A stretch of DNA of 64,000 bases from Effusibacillus dendaii (lineage in GTDB: Bacteria > Bacillota > Bacilli > Tumebacillales > Effusibacillaceae). The notes beneath the pieces are model-generated. The model ran no database searches. It was given only the letters and a program-made list of their open reading frames with translations, and was not told the DNA's origin. The stretch is taken from contig NZ_AP023366.1 of the NCBI RefSeq assembly GCF_015097055.1, positions 2,498,001 through 2,562,000 of the forward strand, in the 5' to 3' direction. The position numbers were made by a program, and so were the translations under genes. Position 1 is the stretch's first letter; the number at the start of each line of letters is the position of its first letter. Below, piece by piece: positions 19,473 through 28,892 of this stretch.

Positions 19473-20081
19473 GTGCGAACCAAATGGATCGCATGGACGG
19501 TTCTCGCAAGCTTGACTGCGGGAATGCTGTCGGGGTGCGGCGGCGGCAGCAACGCAGGTTCAGTGAAAAGGATGAACACGCAGGGCGCGGAACCCCGCAA
19601 CGCAAATCTAGGCATTGATGTTGACGGGGATGGCGACCGAGCATGGTTGTCCGGTCATAACAATCTAAACAACCCGCCTGTGAATCTGCGCGATTATGCT
19701 CCGTCCGGTTCGGGCGGCTACCGGGATATGACGCAAACCTATTCTGGGGGTGTTACGGCCGACCGAGTCGCTGATTTGGCGCAGTCCATACAAGGCGTAC
19801 GAGATGCCAGTGTCGTGATTGCCGATCAAACGGCAATTGTGGGCTTGACTCTGCAGCGCAATGTTCCACAAGATCGGGTGGAAGCGATCAAACAGGAAGT
19901 CCGGAGATTGCTTATGATTCAGGCACCGGTCTTTCGGTCCGTTCGTATAACAACGGACAATGCGTTATCACGCCGCATCTTTGACGCTGCTCAGAACGCG
20001 CGCAACGGGCATCCGATTTCTGCGACGGATCAGGAATTTTCCCAATTGGTGAAAACCGTTCCGGAAGTTTTGCCGCGCTAA
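19473..20081 (+). CDS. YhcN/YlaJ-family sporulation lipoprotein
   Basis: The 202-residue lipoprotein starts at a GTG behind GAAGGAGGTGG. The signal peptide ends with the lipobox LSGC followed by GGG. The mature protein has a poorly conserved linker and a C-terminal domain with VADLAQSIQGVRDASVVIADQTAIVGL, the typical YhcN/YlaJ repeat, and a positively charged VEAIKQEVRRLL helix. Members are found in the spore inner membrane and help outgrowth. Location next to prfA is shared with other spore formers only in part. Confidence 0.82.
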   Translation: MRTKWIAWTVLASLTAGMLSGCGGGSNAGSVKRMNTQGAEPRNANLGIDVDGDGDRAWLSGHNNLNNPPVNLRDYAPSGSGGYRDMTQTYSGGVTADRVADLAQSIQGVRDASVVIADQTAIVGLTLQRNVPQDRVEAIKQEVRRLLMIQAPVFRSVRITTDNALSRRIFDAAQNARNGHPISATDQEFSQLVKTVPEVLPR

Positions 20082-20097
20082 GGCTAACGATCCCTTG

Positions 20098-20131
20098 GCT
20101 GTTGACGGGTTTTTTGTCAACAGCTTTTTTT
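20098..20131 (+). terminator. terminator behind the YhcN-like gene
   Basis: GCTGTTGAC (20098-20106) pairs perfectly with GTCAACAGC (20116-20124), followed by a seven-T run. Confidence 0.92.
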
Positions 20132-20158
20132 GACGTAAAAATGCTTCTATACTATACT
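20130..20158 (+). promoter_or_regulatory. SigA promoter of prfA
   Basis: TTGACG (20130-20135), a 17-base spacer, then TATACT (20153-20158). It starts in the T run of the preceding terminator and lies 36 bp before prfA. Confidence 0.65.
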
Positions 20159-20193
20159 CAATTATATGTCTTACAAACAGGAAGTGAGGAAAG

Positions 20194-21270
20194 ATGTTAG
20201 AGCGATTGCAGGCTTTGGATGATCGCTACAATAAGTTGACAGATTTGCTGTGCGATCCCGATGTGCTGGCCGACCCGGTCAAATTGAGGGAGTATTCGAA
20301 GGAACAATCAGACCTGGAAGAAACGGTGATGGTGTACCGTGAATATAAGAAGACAGTTCAAGGGTTAGCCGATGCGAAAGCGATGCTGGCTGAGAAATTG
20401 GACGATGAAATGCGCGAACTGGTGAAACTTGAAATCGCGGAGTTGAGCGAAAAGCAGGAGGAATTGCAGAGTCAATTGACGATTCTTCTGCTGCCGAAAG
20501 ATCCAAATGACGATAAAAACGTCATTGTGGAAATTCGCGGTGCGGCAGGTGGCGATGAAGCGGCGTTGTTTGCCGGTGATTTGTTCCGGATGTACAGCCG
20601 ATATGCGGAACGGCAGGGTTGGAAAATTGAAATTATCGAATCGTCCCCGACAGAATTGGGCGGCTTCAAGGAAATTATTTTCATGATTACCGGTAAAGGG
20701 GCGTACTCCAAGTTGAAATTCGAATCGGGCGCGCATCGTGTGCAGCGGGTTCCTGCCACCGAGTCGGGCGGCCGTATTCATACCTCGACTTCAACTGTCG
20801 CTGTTTTGCCGGAAGCGGAAGAAGTGGAAGTGGAAGTTCATGAAAAGGACTTGCGGATTGATACGTTCTGCTCCACGGGTCCGGGGGGACAATCTGTGAA
20901 CACGACACAATCGGCGATTCGTATCACGCATGTGCCAACCGGTTTGGTGGTTTCCTGCCAAGATGAAAAATCCCAGTTGAAAAACAAGGAAAAAGCGATG
21001 AAAGTACTGCGTGCCCGCCTGTATGAAATGAAGATGCAGGAACAGCAAAAAGAATTGGCGGATGCACGGAAAAGTCAAGTGGGAACAGGGGATCGTTCGG
21101 AACGAATCCGAACTTACAACTTCCCGCAAAGCCGCGTGACGGATCATCGGATTGGCATGACACTGCACAAATTGGATTTTGTTTTGCAAGGAGAATTGGA
21201 CGAAATTATTAACGGACTGATTACGGCGGAACGTACCGCCCGTTTACAAACAGACAATGAGTCTGCATAA
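20194..21270 (+). CDS. prfA: peptide chain release factor 1
   Basis: The 358-residue class I release factor has the catalytic GGQ motif in [15 protein letters not shown]. The codon-recognition region reads [16 protein letters not shown]; the PxT-type motif (PAT) marks RF1, which reads UAA and UAG. Domain 1 is the N-terminal coiled-coil helix bundle. The 3' end overlaps prmC by 14 bp, so synthesis of the factor and its methylase is coupled. Confidence 0.97.
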   Translation: MLERLQALDDRYNKLTDLLCDPDVLADPVKLREYSKEQSDLEETVMVYREYKKTVQGLADAKAMLAEKLDDEMRELVKLEIAELSEKQEELQSQLTILLLPKDPNDDKNVIVEIRGAAGGDEAALFAGDLFRMYSRYAERQGWKIEIIESSPTELGGFKEIIFMITGKGAYSKLKFESGAHRVQRVPATESGGRIHTSTSTVAVLPEAEEVEVEVHEKDLRIDTFCSTGPGGQSVNTTQSAIRITHVPTGLVVSCQDEKSQLKNKEKAMKVLRARLYEMKMQEQQKELADARKSQVGTGDRSERIRTYNFPQSRVTDHRIGMTLHKLDFVLQGELDEIINGLITAERTARLQTDNESA

Positions 21271-22165
21271 ATTTGAATGGTCTGCAAAGTCAACCATACG
21301 GGAAGCCCTGCAAACGGCTTCCCTTCTATTTGGGAGTCGTGGCGTAGAATATCCTCGCCTGCAGGCAGAAGTGTTGCTTCAGCACCTGCTGGGCTTTACA
21401 AAAGTGAAATTGCTTACGGAAGATCAATTGGTTTTCCCTATTGACAAGAGGGATTTGTTTGAAGACTGGGTGGACCGGCGTCTGCGCGGGGAGCCGCTGC
21501 AATACATTATCGGCTTGCAGGAGTTTTATGGACGTGATTTTAAGGTGAATCCTTCCGTTTTGATTCCCCGTCCAGAAACGGAAATCCTGGTGGAAGAAGT
21601 CTTGAAACGAAAGAGTTGGTGGGGGAAAGAGTCTGCTGTCCGACCGGTAATTGCCGATGTGGGGACCGGTTCCGGTGCGATTGCTGTTACATTGGCGATT
21701 GAATGGAAAGAAGCAGCCGTTTATTCGGTCGATATATCGCCGGATGCGATTCGGACTGCGCGGGAGAATGCGGATCGGTTGCGAGCAGAAGTCCGATTCT
21801 TGGAAGGGGATTTGCTGCAGCCGCTGATTGACCGGCAGATTCGGCTTGATGTGCTGGTGTCCAACCCCCCCTATATCCCATCTGTGGATATTGCCGGTCT
21901 GGCGGTGGAAGTGCGTGAACATGAACCTCGTCTGGCGCTGGATGGAGGAAAAGACGGACTGGATCCCTATCGAAAAATGGCAGAACGGTTGCCGACTGTC
22001 ATGAACCAAACAGGTCCTCGGCTGGTTGCGTTTGAAGTCGGGTTTGGACAGGCGGAGGAAGTTAAAACTTTGCTGGAACAAAACTGGCCCGATTGCCGGA
22101 CCGAAATTGTAAACGACTTGCAAGGCATTGGCCGCGTCGTGCTGGCGTGGAGACAAACACAGTAG
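21257..22165 (+). CDS. prmC: release factor glutamine methyltransferase
   Basis: The 302-residue SAM-dependent methyltransferase has an N-terminal helical domain (about 1-95) that binds the release factor, the SAM motif [17 protein letters not shown], and the substrate-glutamine motif VSNPPYIPS. It methylates the Gln of the GGQ motif in RF1. The start ATG lies inside the prfA 3' end. A clear terminator follows directly at the stop codon. Confidence 0.96.
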   Translation: MSLHKFEWSAKSTIREALQTASLLFGSRGVEYPRLQAEVLLQHLLGFTKVKLLTEDQLVFPIDKRDLFEDWVDRRLRGEPLQYIIGLQEFYGRDFKVNPSVLIPRPETEILVEEVLKRKSWWGKESAVRPVIADVGTGSGAIAVTLAIEWKEAAVYSVDISPDAIRTARENADRLRAEVRFLEGDLLQPLIDRQIRLDVLVSNPPYIPSVDIAGLAVEVREHEPRLALDGGKDGLDPYRKMAERLPTVMNQTGPRLVAFEVGFGQAEEVKTLLEQNWPDCRTEIVNDLQGIGRVVLAWRQTQ

Positions 22166-22195
22166 ACCCCCGGAAACCCGGGGGTCTTTTCTTTA
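22165..22195 (+). terminator. terminator of prfA-prmC
   Basis: GACCCCCGG (22165-22173) pairs with CCGGGGGTC (22178-22186), followed by TTTTCTTT. The stem overlaps the last base of the stop codon. Confidence 0.9.
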
Positions 22196-22210
22196 GCTGT
22201 GCAGAGCGAA

Positions 22211-22312
22211 TTAATAGGCAGCGCCATCATAAGGAACCAAGAGGATGAACAGAACAAAGATGATCAGGAACACAACCGCCCAACGTGTGTAACCACCAAA
22301 TACTCCGTACAT
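22211..22312 (-). CDS. YjcZ-family small sporulation membrane peptide
   Basis: The 33-residue peptide MYGVFGGYTRWAVVFLIIF continues VLFILLVPYDGAAY and stops with TAA. A Gly/Tyr-rich start followed by one hydrophobic helix is typical of YjcZ-type sporulation peptides. AAAAGGAG ends 9 bases upstream of the ATG at 22312; a second ATG at 22318 is too close to it. It lies convergent to prmC and divergent from the AMP-ligase gene. It is too short for ordinary gene finders. Confidence 0.72.
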   Translation of the reverse strand: MYGVFGGYTRWAVVFLIIFVLFILLVPYDGAAY

Positions 22313-22470
22313 TTTCATTCACTCCTTTTGTTTGGATATGTTGTATGCTATGACCTGATCAAAACCTTGGAAACGGCGTCTGTCCCGGATGTACCGGAAA
22401 AGAGACTGATTTCCAATACTCAAAATTATGTTACAATTTAAGTAATTGTTTTTGGGGGAGGCGATAACTA

Positions 22471-24456
22471 ATGAACAACCGCCCGGTGTGGGTTCCGAAT
22501 CAACAGGAACTTGAATCGACTCGACTGTACCAGTGGATGAAGCAATTGGGGTTTGCTTCGTATGATCAATTTTTTCAAGCGTCTATCAAGGATGTGGCAT
22601 GGTTCTGGCAGGAAGCCGAGAAGGCGCTGGGAATTGAATGGTTTCACCCTTATGCCAAAACGCTTGATCTTTCGAACGGAATCAAATGGCCCAACTGGTT
22701 TGTGGATGGACGCTTAAACGTTGTGCATAACGCGGTAGACAAATGGGCAAACGATGCAGCTTATGGCGATCGCGCCGCGCTTCTGTGGGAAGGGGAAGAA
22801 GGCAACGTCCGGCAGTATTCGTTTGCGGAACTCCGCCTGCAGGTTGATTTGGCCGCCAATGGTTTGCGCCGGCTCGGAATTGAAAAAGGGGATCGCATCT
22901 CCCTCTACATGCCCATGATTCCGGAAACGGTTATTGTTATGTTAGCGGCAGCCAAAATTGGGGCTGTGTTTTCACCCGCATTTTCCGGTTACGGGGCGGA
23001 CGCGGTCGGCAAGCGGGCCGATGCGGCAACAGCCAAAATGATTGTGACAGCAGACGGATTTTTGCGGCGGGGGAAAGTGGTGGCGATGAAAGAAGAAGCC
23101 GACCGAGCAGTTGCCATGGCTCCTTCCGTGCAAAAAGTGGTCGTCGTTCGCCGAATGGGGCGGGAGATCCCATGGAACGACCGGGATATCGATTGGAATG
23201 ACATGGTCGGGACAGCAAGCACCCCGAATGGCGGGAAGGACTTTCCGTCGAAATCAGAACCGCTTGTTCAAACGGAGTCGATGGTAAGCCAGGACCCGCT
23301 GATGCTGTTGTATACATCGGGTACGACCGGCAGACCGAAAGGGGCTGTCCATACACATGCGGGATTCCCGATCAAAGCGGCGTTCGATGCCGGTTTTGGG
23401 ATGGACGTCAAGCCAGGCGACACGTTTTTCTGGTTTACCGATATGGGCTGGATGATGGGGCCGTTTTTGGTATTTGGGGCACTGTTGAATGGAGCGGCCG
23501 TTTTCCTGTACGAAGGTTCGCCCGATTACCCGGAAGCAGACCGGTTATGGCAGATGGTCGAAACACACCGGGTAACGCAGCTCGGCATCTCGCCTACACT
23601 GGTCCGGTCATTGATGAAACACGGGGATTCTTGGGTGAAAAAACACGATTTAAGCAGTCTTCGCTGCATTTGTTCGACTGGCGAACCGTGGAACCCGGAA
23701 CCGTGGATGTGGTTGTTTGAAAAAGTATGCGGCAGCCGGATTCCAATTATCAACTATTCGGGCGGAACTGAAATTTCCGGCGGCATTCTCGGCAATATGC
23801 TGGTAAAACCGATCGCCCCGATCACGTTTAATTCTCCGCTGCCCGGGATGGATGTGGAAGTCTATAATGAAAGCGGCCAACCGGTACGGAATGAAGTGGG
23901 CGAATTGGTGATTCGGCAACCGTGGGTAGGTATGACCAACGGATTTTGGCAGGAACCGGAACGGTATGAAGAGACGTACTGGAACCGCTGGCCGGATACA
24001 TGGGTACATGGAGACTGGGTAATCTGCGATGATCAGGGATTTTGGACGATTACAGGGCGTTCGGACGACACGCTAAACATTGCAGGGAAACGGGTGGGGC
24101 CGGCCGAAGTCGAGTCTGTGCTGGTGGGTCATCCGGCTGTGGTAGAAGCGGGAACCATCGGCGTACCGGACGAGTTGAAAGGGGAAGCGGCTGTCTGTTT
24201 CACCGTGTTAAAGCCCGATTTGAAACCGGATCAGGCGCTGCAGCAGGAACTGTTGGATCTTGTCGCTGAAAAAATGGGCAAGTCGCTTCGGCCAAAAGCT
24301 CTCTACTTTGTAACGGATCTGCCCAAAACTCGCAACGCAAAAATCATGCGGCGTGCGATTCGGGCTGCTTATCTGGACAAAGACGCGGGCGATCTGTCGT
24401 CGTTGGAGAATCCGGAAGCGGTGGAAGCGATCCGCCGACAGGCGAAAGGAGAATAA
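22471..24456 (+). CDS. acetyl-CoA synthetase-like AMP-forming acyl-CoA ligase
   Basis: The 661-residue ANL-superfamily enzyme has an N-terminal ACAS_N domain (HPYAKTLDLSNGIKWPNWFVDGRLN), the P-loop LYTSGTTGRPKGAVHTH, NYSGGTEISGG, the hinge GRSDDTLNIAGKRVGPAEVE, and the C-terminal catalytic Lys in KTRNAKIMRRAIR. It activates a short carboxylic acid with ATP and CoA. The acid-binding pocket cannot be read by eye, so acetate is not certain. The Lys near the C-terminus is the site that AcuA-type acetyltransferases modify in relatives. GGGGGAGGC precedes the start. Confidence 0.9.
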   Translation: MNNRPVWVPNQQELESTRLYQWMKQLGFASYDQFFQASIKDVAWFWQEAEKALGIEWFHPYAKTLDLSNGIKWPNWFVDGRLNVVHNAVDKWANDAAYGDRAALLWEGEEGNVRQYSFAELRLQVDLAANGLRRLGIEKGDRISLYMPMIPETVIVMLAAAKIGAVFSPAFSGYGADAVGKRADAATAKMIVTADGFLRRGKVVAMKEEADRAVAMAPSVQKVVVVRRMGREIPWNDRDIDWNDMVGTASTPNGGKDFPSKSEPLVQTESMVSQDPLMLLYTSGTTGRPKGAVHTHAGFPIKAAFDAGFGMDVKPGDTFFWFTDMGWMMGPFLVFGALLNGAAVFLYEGSPDYPEADRLWQMVETHRVTQLGISPTLVRSLMKHGDSWVKKHDLSSLRCICSTGEPWNPEPWMWLFEKVCGSRIPIINYSGGTEISGGILGNMLVKPIAPITFNSPLPGMDVEVYNESGQPVRNEVGELVIRQPWVGMTNGFWQEPERYEETYWNRWPDTWVHGDWVICDDQGFWTITGRSDDTLNIAGKRVGPAEVESVLVGHPAVVEAGTIGVPDELKGEAAVCFTVLKPDLKPDQALQQELLDLVAEKMGKSLRPKALYFVTDLPKTRNAKIMRRAIRAAYLDKDAGDLSSLENPEAVEAIRRQAKGE

Positions 24457-24556
24457 CGTCGGGAAAATATCCGCAATCAGGTATAACCCCGTTTCTATCA
24501 GACAATACTGGATTCTATCAAAAGGTTTCGAATGGTAGAAAACGGGGGAGAGCGAA

Positions 24557-25342
24557 ATGGAACGGAAATGGGTGGCGGCAGCCGCCGCTTTGATCATAGC
24601 TGCGGGGGTGGCAGGTTGGTGGCAAACGGCTGCGCAGATCCGATTTTTAAGCGGAAGCGGCAACCCATCATTGGCGGCAGCCGCTTTCAATGAAACGGAG
24701 ACTGTCACGCGTACAGATTCGATCGGGCAAGCGGATAGCCAATCGGAGGATAAATCGGATTTGCTTTCCGGAAATGCGGGGATCATTCCGAAAGAGGCAG
24801 TCCGCTTGCGAATTATCGCCAATTCCGATTCTCCAGAGGACCAAACGTTAAAAAGGCAGATTCGGGATCAAATCATTCAGGAAGTGGGAACCCGGCTGCG
24901 AGGCGTTGAGAATATTGAAGAGGCGCGTACCGTCATCCGGCAGGCGGTGCCTGACATGAATCGGGTGGCGGAGAAAATGGAAAAGGAGAAAGGATACTCC
25001 TATCCGATCCGGACCGATTACGGGATGGTTCCGTTTCCCACCAAGATGTATGGCAACAACGTATATCCGGCCGGTAATTATGAAGCGCTTCGAATCGTAA
25101 TCGGGGAAGGAAAGGGCCAAAACTGGTGGTGCGTACTGTTTCCGCCGCTCTGTTTCGTAGATTTGGCGAACGGGGATGCGGTGCAGGCGAAAAATATGGA
25201 CAGCAAGCCGTTAACGACAATCAGCGTGCCGAGCGGCAATGGGAACGCAGTGGAAAAAGTTCAGGTTCGGCTGGGACTTGTCGACGCGATACGTTCTCTA
25301 TTTGCCAAAATCCGAGGCTGGTTTGAATCCCTGAAGGCGTGA
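24557..25342 (+). CDS. spoIIR: stage II sporulation protein R
   Basis: The 261-residue protein has an N-terminal export segment (VAAAAALIIAAGVAGWW). The SpoIIR domain has AVRLRIIANSDSPEDQTLKRQIRD, VIRQAVPDM, and NWWCVLFPPLCFVD, all diagnostic. SpoIIR is secreted from the forespore and triggers SpoIIGA to process pro-SigE in the mother cell. It lies between prmC and ywlC, as in B. subtilis. I could not find a convincing SigF promoter. Confidence 0.94.
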   Translation: MERKWVAAAAALIIAAGVAGWWQTAAQIRFLSGSGNPSLAAAAFNETETVTRTDSIGQADSQSEDKSDLLSGNAGIIPKEAVRLRIIANSDSPEDQTLKRQIRDQIIQEVGTRLRGVENIEEARTVIRQAVPDMNRVAEKMEKEKGYSYPIRTDYGMVPFPTKMYGNNVYPAGNYEALRIVIGEGKGQNWWCVLFPPLCFVDLANGDAVQAKNMDSKPLTTISVPSGNGNAVEKVQVRLGLVDAIRSLFAKIRGWFESLKA

Positions 25343-25356
25343 ATGTCTGAAAGCGT

Positions 25357-25388
25357 AAAAAAAGCCACCGCTTTAGTCGGAGGTGGCG
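25357..25388 (-). terminator. terminator of the GNAT gene (minus strand)
   Basis: GCCACC (25364-25369) pairs with GGTGGC (25382-25387). The adjacent seven-A run at 25357-25363 is a T run on the minus strand, so it ends the leftward transcript; it may also slow the spoIIR transcript. Confidence 0.7.
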
Positions 25389-25437
25389 GTTCGCCCCTGT
25401 GTCCGACCAGCCAGTGGCCCCTACATGCGTGAAAATT

Positions 25438-26109
25438 CTAAATGGGCAGCAATCGCAGAGTGTTTCGCGATTCAAGCTGTTCGATCATTTGCAGCCAAGC
25501 AGCCGGTTTGTTAGGCAGGACCGCATAATAACGGGTCAAGAAGTGAACTACCAGTCTGGCAGGCAATTCGCTCACGGTTCGATCGTAAGGAAGAAAGCAC
25601 AGATCCAGCTCGGTTACCGCTTCCCCATCGTTGTTCCAGGAAGGGTGTACATAGTTGAAGTCGATCCGCTGATATCCCAAGTGCGACAACACTTCCCGCC
25701 TGACAAACGGATCCATTGGCTTGATCCCGCCAAACGAATGATCGATTGCACGATACGGATCGTAAATTTCAGCGAACATGCCAAACAGTTCGTTGCCGCT
25801 TAAAGCAGCCAGAGCAAACAGATCGTTCTGCCGGTTCTCTACCAGAAAACGGCCGATGCCAAGTCCCTCCCGACCGATAATCGTAAAATCGGTCATGGCC
25901 ACGTTCAAATCGGGATAATACCTGTATTCGGTAGCGCCTACCACTTCTCCCTCGTGTACAGCGACAAATACCCGTATGTCCGGGTCTTCCAGCGGTTCTT
26001 TCCAAAGTGAAAATTCAAGTACCTCTTCCGGCGGAAACACAGATTGCATCAAACGATGCATACGGCCAAACAGCGGATCGTCGAGGCTTTGAATCCGTAT
26101 ATATTCCAT
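25438..26109 (-). CDS. GNAT-family N-acetyltransferase (YhcX N-half-like)
   Basis: The 223-residue acetyltransferase has VFVAVHEGEVVGATEYRYY and the acyl-CoA-binding beta4/alpha3 region IIGREGLGIGRFLVENRQ. It lies 29 bp behind a nitrilase-family gene on the same strand. In B. subtilis YhcX a GNAT domain is fused to a carbon-nitrogen hydrolase with similar sequence, so these two genes look like the unfused version and their products probably act together. The substrate is unknown. Confidence 0.82.
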   Translation of the reverse strand: MEYIRIQSLDDPLFGRMHRLMQSVFPPEEVLEFSLWKEPLEDPDIRVFVAVHEGEVVGATEYRYYPDLNVAMTDFTIIGREGLGIGRFLVENRQNDLFALAALSGNELFGMFAEIYDPYRAIDHSFGGIKPMDPFVRREVLSHLGYQRIDFNYVHPSWNNDGEAVTELDLCFLPYDRTVSELPARLVVHFLTRYYAVLPNKPAAWLQMIEQLESRNTLRLLPI

Positions 26110-26138
26110 TTGGCAGACCTCCTTTGCAAGATTTCATA

Positions 26139-26996
26139 CTATTTCCAATCTGTATAGAGATCGATTCGGCGGTCGCGCCAGGTAGCGACAGAACCTTTTT
26201 CGCGTACCTGATACAGCAATTCCAGGTCGAGATCGGCGGTAATCAGCATATCATCGTTGATTTCCCCTTCTGCCAGAATGCCATGCGGCGGAAACGGAAT
26301 GTCGTTTGGTGTAATGATCGCCGCCTGACCAAAATTGGCCCGCATAAAATCGACAGTCGGCAGCGATCCGACAGTGCCGGTGGTGACCACATAGACCTGA
26401 TTTTCGATCGCTCTCGCGTGGCTGGTATAGCGCACCCGATGGAAACCGTGCCGGTCATCGGTGCAGGACGGACAGAATATGACATCCGCCCCTCTTGCTT
26501 TGGCAATCCGGACGATTTCCGGAAATTCGATATCATAACAGGTCAGCAGGGCAATGGTTCCTTTCGCTGTTTCAAATACTTGAAAACTGTCCCCTGTGGC
26601 CATGTTCCATTCGTTCACTTCGGTTGGCGTAATGTGCAGTTTTGATTGTTCTCCAATCCGTCCGTCCGGGTAAAACAAATGGGCGGTATTGTACAGCTGC
26701 CCGTTCTTTTCTGTCACGTGCGTGCCCCCGATCAGATGCATACCCGTTTTTTGCGCGAGGGAAGTGAACAGGGAACGGTACTGTTCGGTAAACTGAGGCA
26801 GTTTGTGAATCGGCAGCGATTTGCCCGTTCCGTCACCGATGGAAAGCAACTGGGTGGTCATAAATTCCGGGAACAGTACAAATTCGGCCGAAAACTCCGC
26901 TGCCAGTTTTACATAATGTTCGACCTGGTCGGCAAATTCCTGGAAACTGCCGATTGTATGCAGATGGTATTGCACGGCTGACACTCGAATTCTCAT
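26139..26996 (-). CDS. carbon-nitrogen hydrolase (nitrilase family, YhcX C-half-like)
   Basis: The 285-residue protein starts at the ATG at 26996 (MRIRVSAVQYHLHTI) behind AAAGGAGG; the frame continues upstream but without another good site. The triad is Glu in LFPEFMTTQ, Lys in EQSKLHITPTE and Cys in LLTCYDIEFPE. Family members hydrolyse amides or nitriles in the cytosol. The upstream position before a GNAT gene suggests a two-component version of YhcX, possibly involved in amine or auxin-like compound handling, which is not proven. Confidence 0.88.
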   Translation of the reverse strand: MRIRVSAVQYHLHTIGSFQEFADQVEHYVKLAAEFSAEFVLFPEFMTTQLLSIGDGTGKSLPIHKLPQFTEQYRSLFTSLAQKTGMHLIGGTHVTEKNGQLYNTAHLFYPDGRIGEQSKLHITPTEVNEWNMATGDSFQVFETAKGTIALLTCYDIEFPEIVRIAKARGADVIFCPSCTDDRHGFHRVRYTSHARAIENQVYVVTTGTVGSLPTVDFMRANFGQAAIITPNDIPFPPHGILAEGEINDDMLITADLDLELLYQVREKGSVATWRDRRIDLYTDWK

Positions 26997-27175
26997 GCAA
27001 ATCCTCCTTTGAGGCAACAGGTTGCCAAGTTGTACATCACGCACGTAGTGTGCTTTCGTTATCCACGGTTTATTGTATCATTTCCCGCAGACAGGAAGTT
27101 CCAGTCCCGGTTGGTCTAATCTAGCAAAGAAAAGAATAAAGTATAGAAAGCTTGATAGACTCGGGAGGAGACTTT

Positions 27176-27467
27176 ATGACGAACAATATAGCGATTCGGC
27201 GGGCGACTGTCAATGACCGGGCAACGATTGCGCAAATGTTGGAAGAATCCGGCGCGGATCCGGAAGGGTTGGAACAGTGGATTGAAAATTATCTGGTTGC
27301 CGAAATGCCGGACGAAACTGTATTTACTCACAGAATCCCCAACTATATTTGTCCACATGGGATTTGTTCCTGTGGAAGCACATGAAACCCCGCTGGAGAT
27401 GCTGGTTTCCGAGCATTTTATAAGAAATCGGAAAAAGGCTGTTGTGATGCGGGGAACGATTCATTAA
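27176..27467 (+). pseudogene. GNAT acetyltransferase gene with internal deletion and frameshift
   Basis: A good ribosome binding site GGGAGGAG leads into ATG 27176 and MTNNIAIRRATVNDRATIAQ, a normal GNAT start, up to about 27310. The reading then continues in another frame with FVHMGFVPVEAHETPLEMLV and SEHFIRNRKKAVVMRG, a typical GNAT end. The central acetyl-CoA-binding part is missing, so an internal deletion broke the gene. Confidence 0.65.
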
Positions 27468-27606
27468 GAAGTTATCCACAAGCGGCTGTGAATAATGTGC
27501 ATAACATAGAACAGTCGTTCCGTGAAAAGAGTCCCGGATTGGACTTGTCGATTAGGAATGGTAAAATAAGTCGCAAGAACTAGACCCTTGATAAGGCAGG
27601 ATTTTT

Positions 27607-28683
27607 ATGGATACGGTAAAACTGACGACAAGTGAACATGATCTGGAACGGGCTGCCAAACTTTTGCGGCAGGGAGAATTGGTGGCATTCCCAACCGAAA
27701 CGGTATACGGGTTGGGAGCGAACGCGTTGGACGCAGAGGCGGTCAAACGGATTTTTGCGGCGAAAGGGCGTCCGTCTGACAACCCTCTCATTGTCCATAT
27801 TGCGAGCAGACAGCAGTTGGCGGAACTGGTGACCCATGTACCGGAGGCAGCGGAACGGTTGATCGACCTGTTCTGGCCGGGGCCTCTAACGTTATTGCTG
27901 CCGAAACGAAGCGAAGTACCCGATCGGGTGACGGCAGGACTTCCCACAGTCGCGATCCGCATGCCGAGCCATCCGGCTGCCTTGCATCTGTTGGAAAAAT
28001 CGGGTGTACCAGTCGCCGCGCCAAGCGCCAACCGATCCGGCCGTCCCAGCCCGACGGAAGCGGCACATGTCTTGGAAGACTTGCAGGGGGAAGTGGCGGC
28101 GGTTGTCGATGGGGGAACTACAGGAATCGGGGTGGAATCTACCGTGCTGGATGTAACGGTGAATCCGCCGATGATTTTGCGGCCCGGCGGTGTAACCCGG
28201 GAAATGCTGCAGCAAGCGATCGGACAGGTGCAAGAGGATCCTTCTTTGCGCAGCCGTTCGGCTGACCTGGATCCATCACAGGCTGGCGAAGCTTCTGATA
28301 CGGCAAACGAACCAGTTCCCCGTGCGCCGGGGATGAAATATCGCCATTACGCGCCGAAAGCGGAAATGTGGATTGTCGAAGGTGAAGAGGATGAACAGCG
28401 GAAGCGGATTCAGGCGCTGGTCGACCAATCCCGGGCGAACGGGATTCAAACAGGGGTACTGACTACCGAGGAGCAAAAACATCTGTACCATGCCGATTTG
28501 GTCATTGCCTGCGGCAGACGATCCGAACCGGAGACAGTGGCGGGCGAATTGTATCGGGCCCTGCGGCAGTTTGATCAAACGCCCGTTCAACGGATTTATG
28601 CGGAAAGCTTTCCGGAAACCGGGCTGGGTGCTGCCATTATGAACCGGATGCGAAAAGCGGCTGGCTACCGGGTGGTTTCATAA
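27607..28683 (+). CDS. ywlC: threonylcarbamoyl-AMP synthase (Sua5/YwlC)
   Basis: The 358-residue protein has an N-terminal YrdC domain (about 1-205: VAFPTETVYGLGANA, FAAKGRPSDNPLIVH, PLTLLL, APSANRSGRPSPT) and a C-terminal Sua5 domain (APGMKYRHYAPKAEMW..). It makes threonylcarbamoyl-AMP from Thr, bicarbonate and ATP, the first step of tRNA t6A37 synthesis. The place between spoIIR and mntP/ywlE is conserved with Bacillus. Confidence 0.96.
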   Translation: MDTVKLTTSEHDLERAAKLLRQGELVAFPTETVYGLGANALDAEAVKRIFAAKGRPSDNPLIVHIASRQQLAELVTHVPEAAERLIDLFWPGPLTLLLPKRSEVPDRVTAGLPTVAIRMPSHPAALHLLEKSGVPVAAPSANRSGRPSPTEAAHVLEDLQGEVAAVVDGGTTGIGVESTVLDVTVNPPMILRPGGVTREMLQQAIGQVQEDPSLRSRSADLDPSQAGEASDTANEPVPRAPGMKYRHYAPKAEMWIVEGEEDEQRKRIQALVDQSRANGIQTGVLTTEEQKHLYHADLVIACGRRSEPETVAGELYRALRQFDQTPVQRIYAESFPETGLGAAIMNRMRKAAGYRVVS

Positions 28684-28738
28684 TAAAATCTTACGGTTCT
28701 GTGCACTGTATAGCGGGTGCTGTCCGGCCGGTCCTTTA

Positions 28739-28771
28739 GCAGGTTGTCTCCTATTGGAGCAGCCTTTTTTA
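28739..28771 (+). terminator. probable terminator of ywlC
   Basis: GGTTGTCTCC and GGAGCAGCC form an imperfect stem with a TATT loop, followed by a T run (28766-28771). Confidence 0.65.
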
Positions 28772-28892
28772 GTGGGCGGGACTTTATATCGAATATCCTC
28801 CGAATCGGTGGCAATTTGTTCGTATCTTTCTGGGACGAGTCGCATACATATGGCAAGGAAATGGCCCTTTCTACCAAATGGGAGGCGACTCA

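Noticed and set aside
24480-24556. SigF promoter of spoIIR
   Set aside because: GTATA and GGTAGAAAA elements occur but not with proper spacing and sequence.
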